Part shown: positions 1 to 9,728 of the stretch, one piece after another
Position numbering within the stretch: the first letter of the stretch is position 1
Layout: every line of letters starts with the position of its first letter
Assembly: GCA_947471745.1 (NCBI GenBank)
Contig: CANJKZ010000781.1
Location: 372,001 to 436,000 of the forward strand
DNA: 64,000 nucleotides
Origin: Closterium sp. Naga37s-1
Taxonomy: Eukaryota; Streptophyta; Zygnematophyceae; Desmidiales; Closteriaceae
Reading direction: 5' to 3'
Notes under the pieces: model-generated
Database searches by the model: none
What the model was told of the DNA's origin: nothing
Seen by the model: the letters and a program-made list of their open reading frames with translations, nothing else
Program-made: the position numbers and the translations under genes

Positions 1-989
1 GCAACAGTACCGAGAGTACCACTCACGCAGCTGCTGGGAAGAGAGAGCGCCCCCATGCGCAGCACCCCCAGGCTCAGGACCTCCAGACCCAGCACCCACA
101 GGGACAGCACCCCCAGGCTCAGCACCTGCAGTCTCTGCACCCCCAGGCTCAGCACCCGCAGTCCCCGCACCCCCAGGCGCAGCACCCCCAGTCTCCGCAC
201 CCCCAGACTCAGCACTCCCAGTCGGAGTACCTCCAGACCCAGCACCACCAGGCTCAGCACGCTCAGTACCTCGCGCAGGACCAGAGTCGACAGCTACCTC
301 GACAGGCTCGACCGGGTCTACCTGGGAAACACCTGAGGGAGCGGGACCCTGGGGAGGCAAGGGGTCTACCAAGGCAGCACCTGGCGTGAGGAAGAGCGGC
401 GGAGGGGGGAGCGGGGCAGTGCGGTAGGGGAAGAGACGGTAGAAGGGGACCGACTCGTCAAACGTGACGTCCTGGGAGGAGAGAACACGGCGCGAGGTGG
501 GGTGGTAAAACTGCCAACCAGGCGTGTCAGGGGGGAAGCCAAGGAAGACGCAGGGAACAGCATGGGGGGACAGCTTGTCCGCAGACAAGTCGCGGACAAA
601 AGCCCGAGATCCCCAGACACGAAACGCAGACGCATCGCCAACCTTCCCCGTCCACCGCAGAGTAGGGGAGGTCTCCGGCAAGGAGACCCGGGGCTGAAGG
701 TTGATCTGATGCGCCGCGTACTGAACCGCAAACGGCCACAGAAAATGGGGAGCAGCCGCATGGATCATGGACGTACGAGCGACGTCCATGACCATGCCAA
801 TGCGGCGCTCAGCAATCCCATTTTGCTGTGGAGAGGCCGGAAGCGTGAACGTCTGGCGGATGCCCTGTGCACGACAGAAGGCTCGCAGAAGGTCAGAGGA
901 AAACTCACCTCCTCTGTCGGAGTGCAGACGCAGGACAGGAAAGTCCGAGCCGAAACTCTCTCTGAGCTGGAGACGAGCTGCGCGGATCC
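1..989 (-). mobile_element. Copia LTR retrotransposon fragment: integrase end and linker
   Basis: Read on the minus strand this is the second half of a Ty1/copia integrase followed by the proline- and glycine-rich linker before reverse transcriptase. Recognisable pieces are the DRGGEF-type active-site block near 930, the SPQQNGIAERR block near 800 and the LWPFAVQYAAHQ block near 740. It closely resembles the matching part of the Copia at 46420-60266. The fragment is cut by the window start on one side and by the short-LTR element at 990 on the other. No continuation is seen beyond that element. It is a broken, partial copy with no LTR visible. Confidence 0.85.
56..262 (-). repeat. Short in-frame repeat in the Copia pol linker
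   Basis: A run of 15-18 bp units (on the plus strand CCCCCAGGCTCAGCA and variants) codes on the minus strand for GAEPGG-like repeats between integrase and reverse transcriptase. The same type of repeat with different copy numbers occurs at about 31150-31390, 40230-40480 and 55900-56040 in related elements. Confidence 0.8.
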
Positions 990-1132
990 TGTCAGAATGT
1001 TGTATTTGTCTAGCCTGCAGTGGGGTACTCTATAGCGAGTACAGCCCAATCTAGGGTTTCCTATATGTACTCAACTGCTTGCTAGTGAACCTCCTCCTTT
1101 CTTCATTCTTACTTTCTACTGCTAGTTCTGAC
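990..1132 (+). repeat. 5' LTR of non-autonomous element copy 1
   Basis: 143 bp, starting TGTCAGAATG and ending TTCTGACA, with the primer site immediately downstream at 1133-1144. It contains the core shared by all short LTRs in this window: TAGCCTGCAGTGGGG, then GAGTACA, then TAGGGTTTCC. Confidence 0.8.
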
Positions 1133-1309
1133 ATGGTATCAGAGGGCGGCATGTCTGCCGCCTTCCTGTGTATGGGCCCACCACCCGCTTCCGCTGCCCT
1201 ACTGTCCGCCGCGCGCCCCGTGGTGCGCGGCGGCGAAACCCTAATTTCTGCCCGCCGCGCGCTCGGGGCGCCTGGCGGTTTTCCCTTCCGTGGCGCCCGT
1301 CGTGGTGCC

Positions 1310-1790
1310 CTTGGGGGGGCCTCCGCGGTCCCCTCCCGTCGAAGCGCCCGTCGAGGCGCTCTCGGGGACCCGCGCGGCCTCCCCTCCCGTCGCCCGTCGA
1401 GGCGACCTCGGGGACCCGCGCGGCCTCCCCTCCCGTCGCCCGTCGAGGCGACCTTGGGGGCCCGCGCGGCCTCCCCACCAGTCGCCCGTCGTGGCGACCA
1501 CGGGGGCCGCGCGCGGTCCCCTCCCGTCGCCCGTCGAGGCGACTTCGGGGGCCGTGCGCGGCCCTCCCCGTCGCCCGTCGAAGCGACTTTGGGGGCCGTG
1601 CGCGGCCCTCCCCGTCGCCCGTCGAGGCGACTTCGGGGGGCCCGCGTGGCACCCTCCCTGTCGCCCGTCGAGGTGGCTCTGGGGGCCCGTCGCGGCGCCC
1701 TCCCTGGTGCCCGTCGCGGCGCCCCGGGGGGGGGCCGCGCGGCTCCCTTCTCGTCGCCCCTCGGGGCGCCCTGGGGGCCGTGCGTTTCCC
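1310..1790 (+). repeat. GC-rich minisatellite in the element body
   Basis: About ten imperfect units of 40-48 bp built around CCCGTCGAGGCGAC followed by a GGGG run and GCGCGGCC. Unit length drifts and the run ends in a poly-C stretch (1789-1803). No coding role is evident. Confidence 0.8.
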
Positions 1791-1849
1791 CCCCCCCCCC
1801 CCCTCCTCCTACCTTTCACCTGCAGCGGCCGCCCCTGGAGCCGCCCGCC

Positions 1850-2015
1850 ACTGCAGCAGCCGCCCCTGGAGCAGCCCGCACCTGCAGCAGCCGCCCCTGG
1901 AGCAGCCCGCACCTGCAGCAGCCGCCCCTGGAGCAGCCCGCACCTGCAGCAGCCGCCCCTGGAGCAGCCCGTGCCTGCAGCAGCCGCCCCTGGAGCAGCC
2001 CGTGCCTGCAGCAGC
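1850..2015 (+). repeat. 31-bp tandem repeat
   Basis: About five units of 31 bp, each containing CTGCAGCAGC, CGCCCCTGGAG and CAGCCCG. Since 31 is not a multiple of three, all three forward frames read through as the same rotating 31-residue peptide. That explains the overlapping open frames here and argues against real coding. Confidence 0.85.
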
Positions 2016-2684
2016 CGCCCCAGGACCCGCGCGAGCCGCCCCTGCGGAAGCCCGTCCCGTCTCCCCCCCCCCCCCCCCCCCCCCCGTGCTGCCCATTGCT
2101 CCCATTCAGCCGTGCGTTCCGCGGTGGTGGGGGTGTGGGGTGGCAAGCATGGGGGTGAGAGGTGTGGGTTCTCCCCTCCTCCTTTTTCGTCTCCCACTGC
2201 TGCAGCTGCCGCTGAGGGGGGTGGAGGTGTGGGAGCTGTGGGGAGTGGAGCTAGGGGGGTGATGTGGGAGTGGAGCTAGGGGTGAAACTGGGGGTGTGTG
2301 TAGGGGGGTGTGGGACTGTTTGGGGAGGCTGAGAGGAGGCTGCCGTCTTGTCGTCCGCAGCACCTGTAGTCCGGGGCGCTGTCCTGGTAGCCCAGAGAGC
2401 CTGCTGCGCCTGTCGCCCGTGGGTCCGTTGCTCCTGTAGCTCCTCGTAGCCCGTGAGCCAGTTACTCCAGTAGTCCGGGGCGCTGTCCCGGTAGCCACTG
2501 TGCCAGCCGCTCCTGTTGCCCGTGTGTCTGCAGCTTCAGCCGTCGTCTCCCATCTTCTCTCCTCTCACAGTCCCTCCTCCTCCTCACTTGCCTGCTGTGA
2601 CTACCACTAGCTTTGCTCATAATTGTGAACTACTGCTATGCTTGCTCATTGTGCTGATTACACCCCACTTTGGCTATGGGGGTG

Positions 2685-2827
2685 TGTCAGAATATGTTGT
2701 TTGTGTAGCCTGCAGTGGGGCACTCAATAGTGAGTACAGCCCCTTAGGGTTTGCTATTTGTATCCTGCTGCTTGCTAGTTCAACCATTCCTTCTCAATTC
2801 TGTTCCTGCACACAATCCTAGCTCGTA
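2685..2827 (+). repeat. 3' LTR-like end of non-autonomous element copy 1
   Basis: Begins TGTCAGAATATG directly after the polypurine tract (2663-2684). Shares the LTR core with 990-1132 but is clearly diverged, and its right boundary is uncertain (2810-2830). Confidence 0.6.
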
Positions 2828-3976
2828 CTTGGTGCCTCCTCGTTCTAGTCCTACTGTGGCCTAGGCTACTAAGCCTAGGCCGTACTCCTCCTATATTTGA
2901 CATCAGCAACTCCTCGGTAGTCTTCTTTTCGCAGCTATGACCTGTCATCCAGATTTGGCCTATTCGGCTAGCCAGCTCGCTCAATTTCTTAAGCGACCTG
3001 AAGGGGAGAACCTACGGGAGCTATATGCAGCAATTTCCTACTTCGTATCTACGTCTACTATCAGACTCATGTATCATAAGTCGCCGAAGTTGCCGCTCTT
3101 TCTACTCGGCTATGTCGACGCAGATCACGCGTGTGATACTACAAACTGACGCTCTCGTATAGGCTATATTTTTTTCCTTGAGCCCATTGGCACAATTTCC
3201 TGGCAGTCGTGCAAGCAAGAGCTGATTGCGCTTTCATCAGCTGAGGCAGAGTTCATTGTTGCCTGCACTGCCACTAAGGAAGGTCTTTACCTTCGCGAGT
3301 TTCTTAGCGAAGCAAAGTTACTAGACATGTCACGGTTTCAGCTCGACAATCAGTCCACAATCCGCATTGCGAACAAATCTGGGTTCGCCAATCGAACCAA
3401 GCATATCTCGCTTCGTTACATTTATCGTCAAGGGCGAAATCCAACAAGGCAAGTTACAGCACGGTTGTCAACATGCTATTTGCTGTGTAGGCTGTAGTGG
3501 GGTACTCAACAGAGAGTACAACCCTTTTAAGGTTTCCTATATGTACTCCACCTGCCTGCTAGTACAACCCTCCTCCTTCCTAAAACATAAGCCCTAACTT
3601 GACTTTGTCTCTCAACAACGGCTACTGTCCCACGATCCGAAATGGCTGCAGAGTTCTTGACTAAGCGCCTGCCGCGTCCAGAATTCAGCAATTTCTTTTG
3701 CGATATCTTTTATGAAATGTCTGAAACACCCTAAACCCTAAACTCTAAATCAGTGTAATGTGATAGTGGGGAGTGCACATCCTCTATATGAGGTAGTGCG
3801 CTATTGCCACACTTCAGGATTGCCTCAACAACATTTGGGTTATTCTAACAGTAACAATACGCAACGACCGACTGTCGTATTTTTAAATATCAATAGACTT
3901 CCCAAATGTGTTACGGGGTACTTTACTGTTCTAAGGTAGTTTACTCTAAACAGTCCCCCCACCCATTATCTCCATC
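2828..3976 (+). mobile_element. Old Copia fragment: reverse transcriptase end and RNase H
   Basis: On the plus strand there is a Copia-type RT/RNase H junction. It shows MTCHPDLAYSASQLAQ near 2940, a YVDADHA block near 3110 (RNase H start), SSAEAEF near 3235, LDNQSTIRIA near 3345 and EFLTKRLP near 3655. It belongs to a Copia family different from the others in this window. A solo LTR (3466-3617) interrupts it. The tail after 3720 (CCCTAAACCCTAAAC, then AGTGGGGAG) may be the polypurine tract and a truncated 3' LTR; this is an inference. Broken and old, with several breaks. Confidence 0.8.
3466..3617 (+). repeat. Solo LTR of the short-LTR group with target duplication
   Basis: 152 bp starting TGTCAACATG and ending CTCTCAACA, with the shared core (TAGGCTGTAGTGGGG, GAGTACAAC, AGGTTTCC). 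It sits inside the RNase H region of the older Copia. The flanks ACGGT (3461-3465) and ACGGC (3618-3622) match at four of five bases, as expected for a 5-bp target duplication. A single LTR with a duplication on both sides indicates LTR-LTR recombination after insertion. Confidence 0.8.
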
Positions 3977-4265
3977 CAATCCCTTTGGGATTTCCTTGAT
4001 TTCCTTGTGCCACGTGACACTCTAGCTTTCTTGCATTCTACTTTGTTGTCCCACAAACTAGTTTCCGACATTCGCTCTTGCATGCTTTATCAACCTTGCT
4101 TGTACTTGCCGTTATCAACCAATTCTCATTCAACTCTTCAATTACTCAGTAACATCTTCGCCTATTTTGCCAATAGTTCTTTCGCCAAAGTCTTCCGCCG
4201 CGTTTTCATCCTCGACTTAGTCGACCCCGCTAATCTTTAGCGGATTTAGGCCAAGGGGCCTAAGA
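3977..4265 (+). repeat. 5' LTR of gypsy element
   Basis: About 289 bp, matching 8302-8591 along its length. Its right edge is set by the primer site starting at 4268. The left edge is uncertain: similarity begins near 3977 but the first TG of a TG...CA-type end is at 4006. Confidence 0.75.
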
Positions 4266-6006
4266 CTTGGTATCAGGAGCCTTCGCGGGGAGCGACTTCC
4301 AACGAGCGACCATCGACGACGAGACTACGACGTCATCGTCCTGCGGTGCCGACTTGCAGACTTGGAGTCGTCGAGCCGACATGGATGAAACCATGCACGC
4401 TCTCCCCCACGACACGGGCAACACGCTTGCCGACCTCATGCGCCAACTCGAACAATTGACGCTGGAGATTATTGTGATTTATGGGTTGTCCACCTTCAAG
4501 TCAGTTGTTGCAGCAGCAGAACGCGTCGACACAGTACGAAGCCGACGGGGTTGTGACGATCGCGATAGGGGATACAACAGACCGATCAACGATGCTCGAT
4601 AGAGGGACGGACCATCGCCCATGAAGATTGCTGCAATTAATAGTGACAGCTCACAAAAAACGGGATTTAGGGGGAACTGTCACTACTGCAAAAAGCTGGG
4701 ACACATGACGCGTAACTGTCTACAGCTTAAGGAGCGTCAGCAGGGAAACTGAAACTGCCAGTAGATAGCGGTCGCTAGCTGGTGTGGACGCTTCCAAACC
4801 CGCCACGTCTACCAACGTAGAGGAGACGGCCTTAGAGCAGTCATCTACGCCGAACGAGGTGGACACTATTGATCATTCAGTTGTGCTTCTAGAGAAGCTT
4901 CGTGAAGGTCCATTCAAGATTCTCGTCGATAGCGGAGCTAGCCACTCGTTGGTTTCATCTTCGTTAGTTAGTCGTCTCCATCTCGAAGCAGACAGTTAAC
5001 TTCAAGGACGCCCGCATGGTAGATTGGACGCCACTTCACATAGGACCAGTCATTTGCAAGTTGCGTGTAGTGCTAGCACCAATCACGGTTCGGCGCGATT
5101 TCGACTCTGCGACGCTGGACGGCTACGCTTTCATATTCGGTGGGGATTAGCTACGGACGGTTAGTACTCAGTTCGATTGGGCTCAGGGAAGTTGTAGCGT
5201 TAAGGTAGATGGCGAGTTTCGGGAGCTGCCACAGTGAAGCGATGGGGCCACATCATCCACAGTTATCATCAATGCTGTTCGTGTGCGATTGCTGGTGAAG
5301 CGTGTGGCATGGATCTTTGCGGTTTTCTTTGAGGAGGTGGAATTTGAGGAGGGGAAAGGAGGGAGCGCAGCAGTTGGCGAGAAGGGGACTCTTTCTGCTA
5401 AAGTGAGTGCACTCTTAGCGGAGTTTATAGACGTCTTCCCCGACGAGTTGCCCCCAGGGTTACCTCCTAGCCGAGCAGTAGACCATTGGATTGAGTTGGA
5501 GCCAGGGAGCAGGCCAGTAGCGAAGCCGAAGTGGAGGTTGAGTCCAGCAGAGACAGAGGAGATGACGCAGCAGGTTAGGCACATTCTCGTGCAGGGTTTC
5601 ATTCGGCCATCTAGATCGCCTTGGGCAGCACCGATCCTTTTCGCACCCAAGAAAGACGGAGGGTTACGGATGTGCATAGATTATCGCGCACTGAACGCCG
5701 CCACTGTCAAGAACAGATTCCAGGTGCCGAGAGTAGAGGATCTCCTAGATGCAGTGCAGGGCGCTAGAATCTTCTCAAAGATCGACCTTCGTTCGGGTCA
5801 CCACCGGATTCGCGTAGTTCTAGAGGACCAGCGCAAGACGGCGTTTCGTACGAAGTAGTGGTTGTACGAGTTTAGGGTTCTACCGTTTGGCTTGACCAAC
5901 GCCCCAGCGATGTTTCAAACGCTCATGAACACCGTCCTCTCCGAGTTCCTAGGTTTTTTCGTCGTAGTTTACCTAGACGACATCCTTATATTCTCCAAGA
6001 CGAAAG

Positions 6007-6181
6007 TGTTGAGAGAGTAGGTAGAGTGAGGAGCCATAGCTAGGGTTAGCTAGCTAGGCAAGAGAGAAATGAAGAAAGGAGGGGTTTCACTAGCAGCATT
6101 TGGGATACATATAGCAAACCCTAACAGGGTTGTACTCGTTATAGAGCACCCCACTATAGGCTAGATAATAACATTCTGACA
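6007..6181 (-). repeat. 3' LTR of non-autonomous element copy 2
   Basis: 175 bp. On the minus strand it starts TGTCAGAATG and ends CTCTCAACA. Adjacent to the polypurine tract (6182-6203). Confidence 0.88.
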
Positions 6182-6799
6182 CACCCCCATAGCCAAAGTG
6201 GGGTGTAATCAGCAGAGCACACAGTCATAGAGCAGGTTCACAATGGCAAGCAAAGCTAGAGGCTATCACAGAGGGCAAGTGAGGAGGAGGAGAGTACTGT
6301 GGACGGAGAGAAGATGGGAGGCAACGACTGAAGCTGCAGAGGCACGGGCACAGGAGCGGCTGACTCAGTGGCTACCGAAGCAAGGGCGACGGACTACTGG
6401 AGTGACTGGCTCCGCGGCTATAGACGAGCGGCAGGAGCAACGGACCCACTGGCGACTGGTGCAACAGGCTCACTGGCTACCGAAGCAAGGGCGACGGACT
6501 ACAGGCGCTGCAGGCGACACGACAGCTACCTCCACACAACCTCCTCCAACTGACCCACACCCTTGACACACACCCCCTGCTGAACCCCTAACTCCACTCC
6601 CACGTCACCCCCCTAGCACCACTCCTTCGGCTCCCACACACCCACCGCCCTGAGCGGCAGCTGCAGTAGTGGGAGACGGAGGAGGAGGAGGAGCAGGGGA
6701 CGGCGCACACAACCGGCACCCCCACAACCGTCACCCCCACACTCCCCACCCCCAAACCCTAAAACGGGTGGCACGGGGTAGGAGCGCGGGGGACGGCGA

Positions 6800-7115
6800 G
6801 GGGGACGGCGCGCGGCCCCCAGGGCGCCACCACGGTGCAGCGAGGGGCCGCGCGCGGATCCAGGGGTGGCGCGCGGCCCCCAGGGCGCCACCACGGGGCA
6901 GCGAGGGGCCGCGCGCGGCTCCAGGGGTGGCGCGCGGCCCCCAGGGCGCCACCACGGGGCAGCGAGGGGCCGCGCGCGGCTCCCCAGGGCGCCGCGACGT
7001 GAGGGGCGGGGGCCGCGCGTGCTCCCCAGGGCGCCGCGACGAGCAGGGCGGGGGCCGCGCGTGCTCCCCAGGGCGCCGCGACGAGCAGGGCGGGGGCCGC
7101 GCGCGGGTCCCCAAG
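6800..7115 (-). repeat. GC-rich tandem repeats in element body
   Basis: Two adjoining runs: about three units of about 62 bp built on GGGCGCCACCACGG and GAGGGGCCGCGCGCGG, then about three units of about 42 bp built on CAGGGCGCCGCGACG. Long open frames here run in several frames on both strands and are best read as by-products of the base composition. Confidence 0.8.
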
Positions 7116-7318
7116 GAAGGAAACCGCCGCGCGCCTCGGGGCGCACGGCGGGCAGAAAACCGCCGCGCGCCCCGAGCGCACGGCGGAAAGAAAAACCGAA
7201 AAAAAATTTCGCACGGCAGGAAGGAGGAGTCGCACGCCACGGGGCGTGCAACAGACAGAGTAGCAGCGGAAGCAGTTAGGTGGGCCCACAGGCCAGGAGC
7301 GTAGATGCTCTGATAGCA

Positions 7319-7493
7319 TGTTGAGAGAGTAGGTAGAGTGAGGAGCCATAGCTAGGGTTAGCTAGCTAGGCAAGAGCGAAATGAAGAAAGGAGGGGTTTC
7401 ACTAGCAGCAGTTAGGATACATATAGCAAACCCTAACAGGGTTGTACTCGCTATAGAGCACCCCACTACAGGCTAGATAATAACATTCTGACA
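7319..7493 (-). repeat. 5' LTR of non-autonomous element copy 2
   Basis: 175 bp, about 97% identical to 6007-6181. Bounded by the primer site on the internal side and the GAAAG duplication outside. Confidence 0.88.
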
Positions 7494-8301
7494 GAAAGAG
7501 GAGCACGTGCAGCACTTGCATAAAGTTTTCGAGGTCTTGCGGAAGGAAAAGCCGTACGCTAAGCAATCGAAGTGCGAGTTCTTTCTCCCCGAGCTCGAGT
7601 TTCTAGGTTACGTCGTTTCAGCTAGTGGCATTCGAACCGACCCGAAGAAGATCGCAGCAGTACAGGATTGGGTAGCTCCGACCTCAGTCAAGGAGTTATA
7701 GAGCTTTGTCGGATTGGCAAATTACTACCGTCGTTTCGATCAGGGTTACGCATCGATCGCTAGTCCACTCACCGACCTACTTCGTAAGGGCGTAGAGTAC
7801 GTTTGGGGTCCAGCGCAGCAACAGGCGCTCGAGCAGATGAAGCAGTCGCTCACGTCTTCACCGACACTGTCGTACCCTGACCCCACTTGCCTGTACGTTG
7901 TATTGACCGACGCTTCAGATCAGGCCATAGGAGCAGTGCTTCTTCAGGACCAGGGACGCGGGTTGCAGCTGATCACGTACGAGTCGCGTAAGCTGATGGG
8001 AGAAGAGTTGAACTATCCGATTCACGACAAGGAGGTGCTCGCGATTATCCATGCGTATGAGGTGTGGGGTGGACCATTGCTCGCTTCGCTTTCTCAAGTC
8101 GCAGCCGCAGCTAAGTCGTCGCCAGGCTAGATGGATGGAGTTCATGGAGGGGAGCTTTCACTATAGGATAGAGCACAAGCCAGACGTTTGCAACCCAGCA
8201 GATCCGCTCACTCGCCCTAGTTGCCAGTTCGCTAGTCTCACAGTTACTGCCGGCCATCCATTTCTCACAGCACTAATCGAGCACGGTTGCACAGTAGATC
8301 C

Positions 8302-8591
8302 CAATCCCCTTTGGGATTTCCTTGATTGTCTTGTGCCACATGGCACTCTAGTTTTCTTGCATTCTACTTTGTAGTCCCACGAACTACTTTCCGACTTTCG
8401 CTCTTGCATGCTACATCAATTTTGCTTGTACTTGCCATTATTAACCAATTATCATTCAACTCTTTAATTACTCAGTAACTACTTCGCCTATTTCGCCAAT
8501 AGTTCTTTCGCCAAAGTCTTCAGCCGCGTATTCATCCTTGACTTAGGCGACCCCGCTATTCTTTAGCGGATTTATGCCAAGGGGCCTAACA
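8302..8591 (+). repeat. 3' LTR of gypsy element
   Basis: About 290 bp, ending GGGGCCTAACA at 8591. Similar to 3977-4265 with scattered differences. No target duplication could be identified with confidence. Confidence 0.75.
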
Positions 8592-9616
8592 TAATGTATC
8601 CAAATATGGATGAAAAATACACATACAAATTTCAGATCTATAGGACCTGAAATCCTCCCCCTCATTTGTGAGGGACATCGCCAACCCGTAACGCGTTCAG
8701 GATGGCTCATACCTTTTTGTTGCGAGTTTGTTTTGAACGGTTCATCCTGGTACGCAATTGTCAAAAGCGGTAAATCAAAGAACCGTGCCCAAACTTCATC
8801 GACCGTATTGAATCGAATCCGCAACAAAAAGTATCACCCCCTCAAACAAGTGACAGGACGCGTTCGTCCAAATAAGTCTCTTTTTTCGAGTCTCGCAGTT
8901 TTCGCAACCCAGGTGTACTCGATCGCGCTGCTGGTACAAGAGGCGGAAGCTACACTGCCTTGCGCCCCACCGCCGAGTTTGAATCCCGCGTCGTTCATAG
9001 GAATTGGCTAGCTTAACGCGTTCACTAGCTGCACACTGAGCGACTACAACGCTTTCCTCCCGTCATCGCCGCGCCCTCGTCCATCCATTCTCATCCCCCC
9101 CCTCCCGCCATGGCGAAAGTCGGCATACCCGTGATCGACTCCTTCTCGTTGCCCCGACACCATCGCCTAGTCCCAAGGTCGACCAAAATGCACGTTTCCG
9201 GGCCTCGGCGCAGCGCCGATTCCCCTGAGTTCCTCTCCCCCCCCCCCCCCCCCCCTCTCTCCTCCCCACTCCCCTTTCCACCTTCCGAGGAAACGTTCTA
9301 CAGGATCAGCGAATTAAATACTAGGAATAATAAATCGGAATGTGCGATTGACCGCTCGCTCACAACACATAAATCGACGCCCCCCTCCCGAGGGCCCAAT
9401 CACATTTTCCCACCGCTCCTCGCTCGTCTTGCGTGCCTTCGACTCCTCCTTTCTCAGTTGCACCTTCAAAGGTCCCACCCAATCCCACTTCTTCGCGACT
9501 ACCCGCGTCGAGACCCGACGGTTCAACTCTAATCTGAAGCTTCTCGCCATTCCGCTCTCATCACCATCCGCGCCTCCCCGCCTTCCTGTTTCCGCGAGTC
9601 GCGCCCTCCTGTCGCC
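8592..9616. other. Intergenic DNA upstream of the EGF-like gene
   Basis: This follows the gypsy 3' LTR. An open frame at 8610-9011 (133 codons, plus) has no motif I recognise and may be chance. A C-tract of about 18 bases (9238-9257) followed by CT-rich DNA lies about 360 bp before the gene start and may belong to the promoter or 5' UTR. No TATA box could be assigned with confidence. Confidence 0.4.
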
Positions 9617-9728
9617 ATGAAGCCGTGCGCGCACCTGTCCCGCCTCGGCCTCGCCACTGCACTCCGAGTCGTCGCGGCTGTCGTTGCCATCAGCTTCCTT
9701 GCGACCCACGCCAGCGCCGCTGAAAATG
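9617..9728 (+). other. Exon 1: signal peptide of the EGF-like gene
   Basis: 38 residues with a basic N-terminus (MKPCAHLSR), a hydrophobic stretch and small residues before ASAAENG, typical of a secretory signal. The GTGAGT donor is at 9729. The split Gly codon is completed by the exon at 10003, giving NGPC. Confidence 0.75.

Larger units (their letters stand above)
990..2827 (+). mobile_element. Non-autonomous short-LTR element (TRIM/LARD-like), copy 1
   Basis: Two LTR-like ends flank a body of about 1.55 kb without retroviral-type coding sequence. The left LTR ends in CTGACA and is followed directly by the primer site TGGTATCAGAGG. A polypurine tract (CCCCACTTTGGCTATGGGGG) lies just before the right LTR at 2685. 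The body holds GC-rich tandem repeats and a unique 3' part of about 500 bp that is clearly homologous to the 3' part of the element at 6007-7493. The long open frames across the GC-rich part occur in all frames and look like by-products of the repeats. The two LTRs differ noticeably (roughly 80% alike by eye), so the copy is old or composite. No target duplication was found. Confidence 0.75.
6007..7493 (-). mobile_element. Non-autonomous short-LTR element (TRIM/LARD-like), copy 2
   Basis: A complete-looking minus-strand element of 1,487 bp inside the reverse transcriptase region of the gypsy element. It is flanked by perfect GAAAG duplications (6002-6006 and 7494-7498). LTRs are 6007-6181 and 7319-7493, 175 bp each, differing at about five positions (about 97%). 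In element sense the primer site TGCTATCAGAGC follows the 5' LTR (7307-7318), and a polypurine tract nearly identical to copy 1 precedes the 3' LTR. The body has GC-rich tandem repeats and a 3' unique part shared with copy 1. No gag or pol motif is present, so it must rely on another element's proteins. It looks structurally whole for a non-coding element. Confidence 0.88.
3977..8591 (+). mobile_element. Ty3/gypsy LTR retrotransposon, broken, no integrase seen
   Basis: Two LTRs of about 290 bp (roughly 3977-4265 and 8302-8591) flank a plus-strand element. A primer site TGGTATCAGGAGCC follows the first LTR. Parts in order: a gag remnant (about 4270-4760) with a CCHC knuckle CHYCKKLGHMTRNC near 4680; an aspartic protease block LVDSGASHSLV near 4920; gypsy reverse transcriptase (about 5420-6001, then 7499-7700) with KDGGLRMCIDYRALN and YLDDILIFS; and RNase H (about 7700-8215) with VLTDASDQAIGAVL. 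The 3' LTR follows soon after RNase H and no integrase is recognisable. It is interrupted by the element at 6007-7493. Roughly five or more breaks; moderately old. Confidence 0.85.

Noticed and set aside
1079-2279. Overlapping Pro/Arg-rich open frames of 320-364 codons on both strands
   Set aside because: They lie in GC-rich tandem repeats of a non-coding element. The 31-bp unit rotates through all frames, and no domain is visible.
3728-3750. Interstitial telomere (CCCTAAACCCTAAAC)
   Set aside because: Only two near-complete units, more likely part of an old Copia 3' region. It is kept only as weak support for a plant-type genome.
6613-7349. Several Arg/Ala/Gly-rich open frames of 130-212 codons
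   Set aside because: By-products of GC-rich repeats in the second non-coding element; all frames give similar low-complexity text.
8610-9011. A 133-codon host gene upstream of the EGF-like gene
   Set aside because: No motif, no clear start context, and overlap with an opposite-strand frame; coding status cannot be supported.
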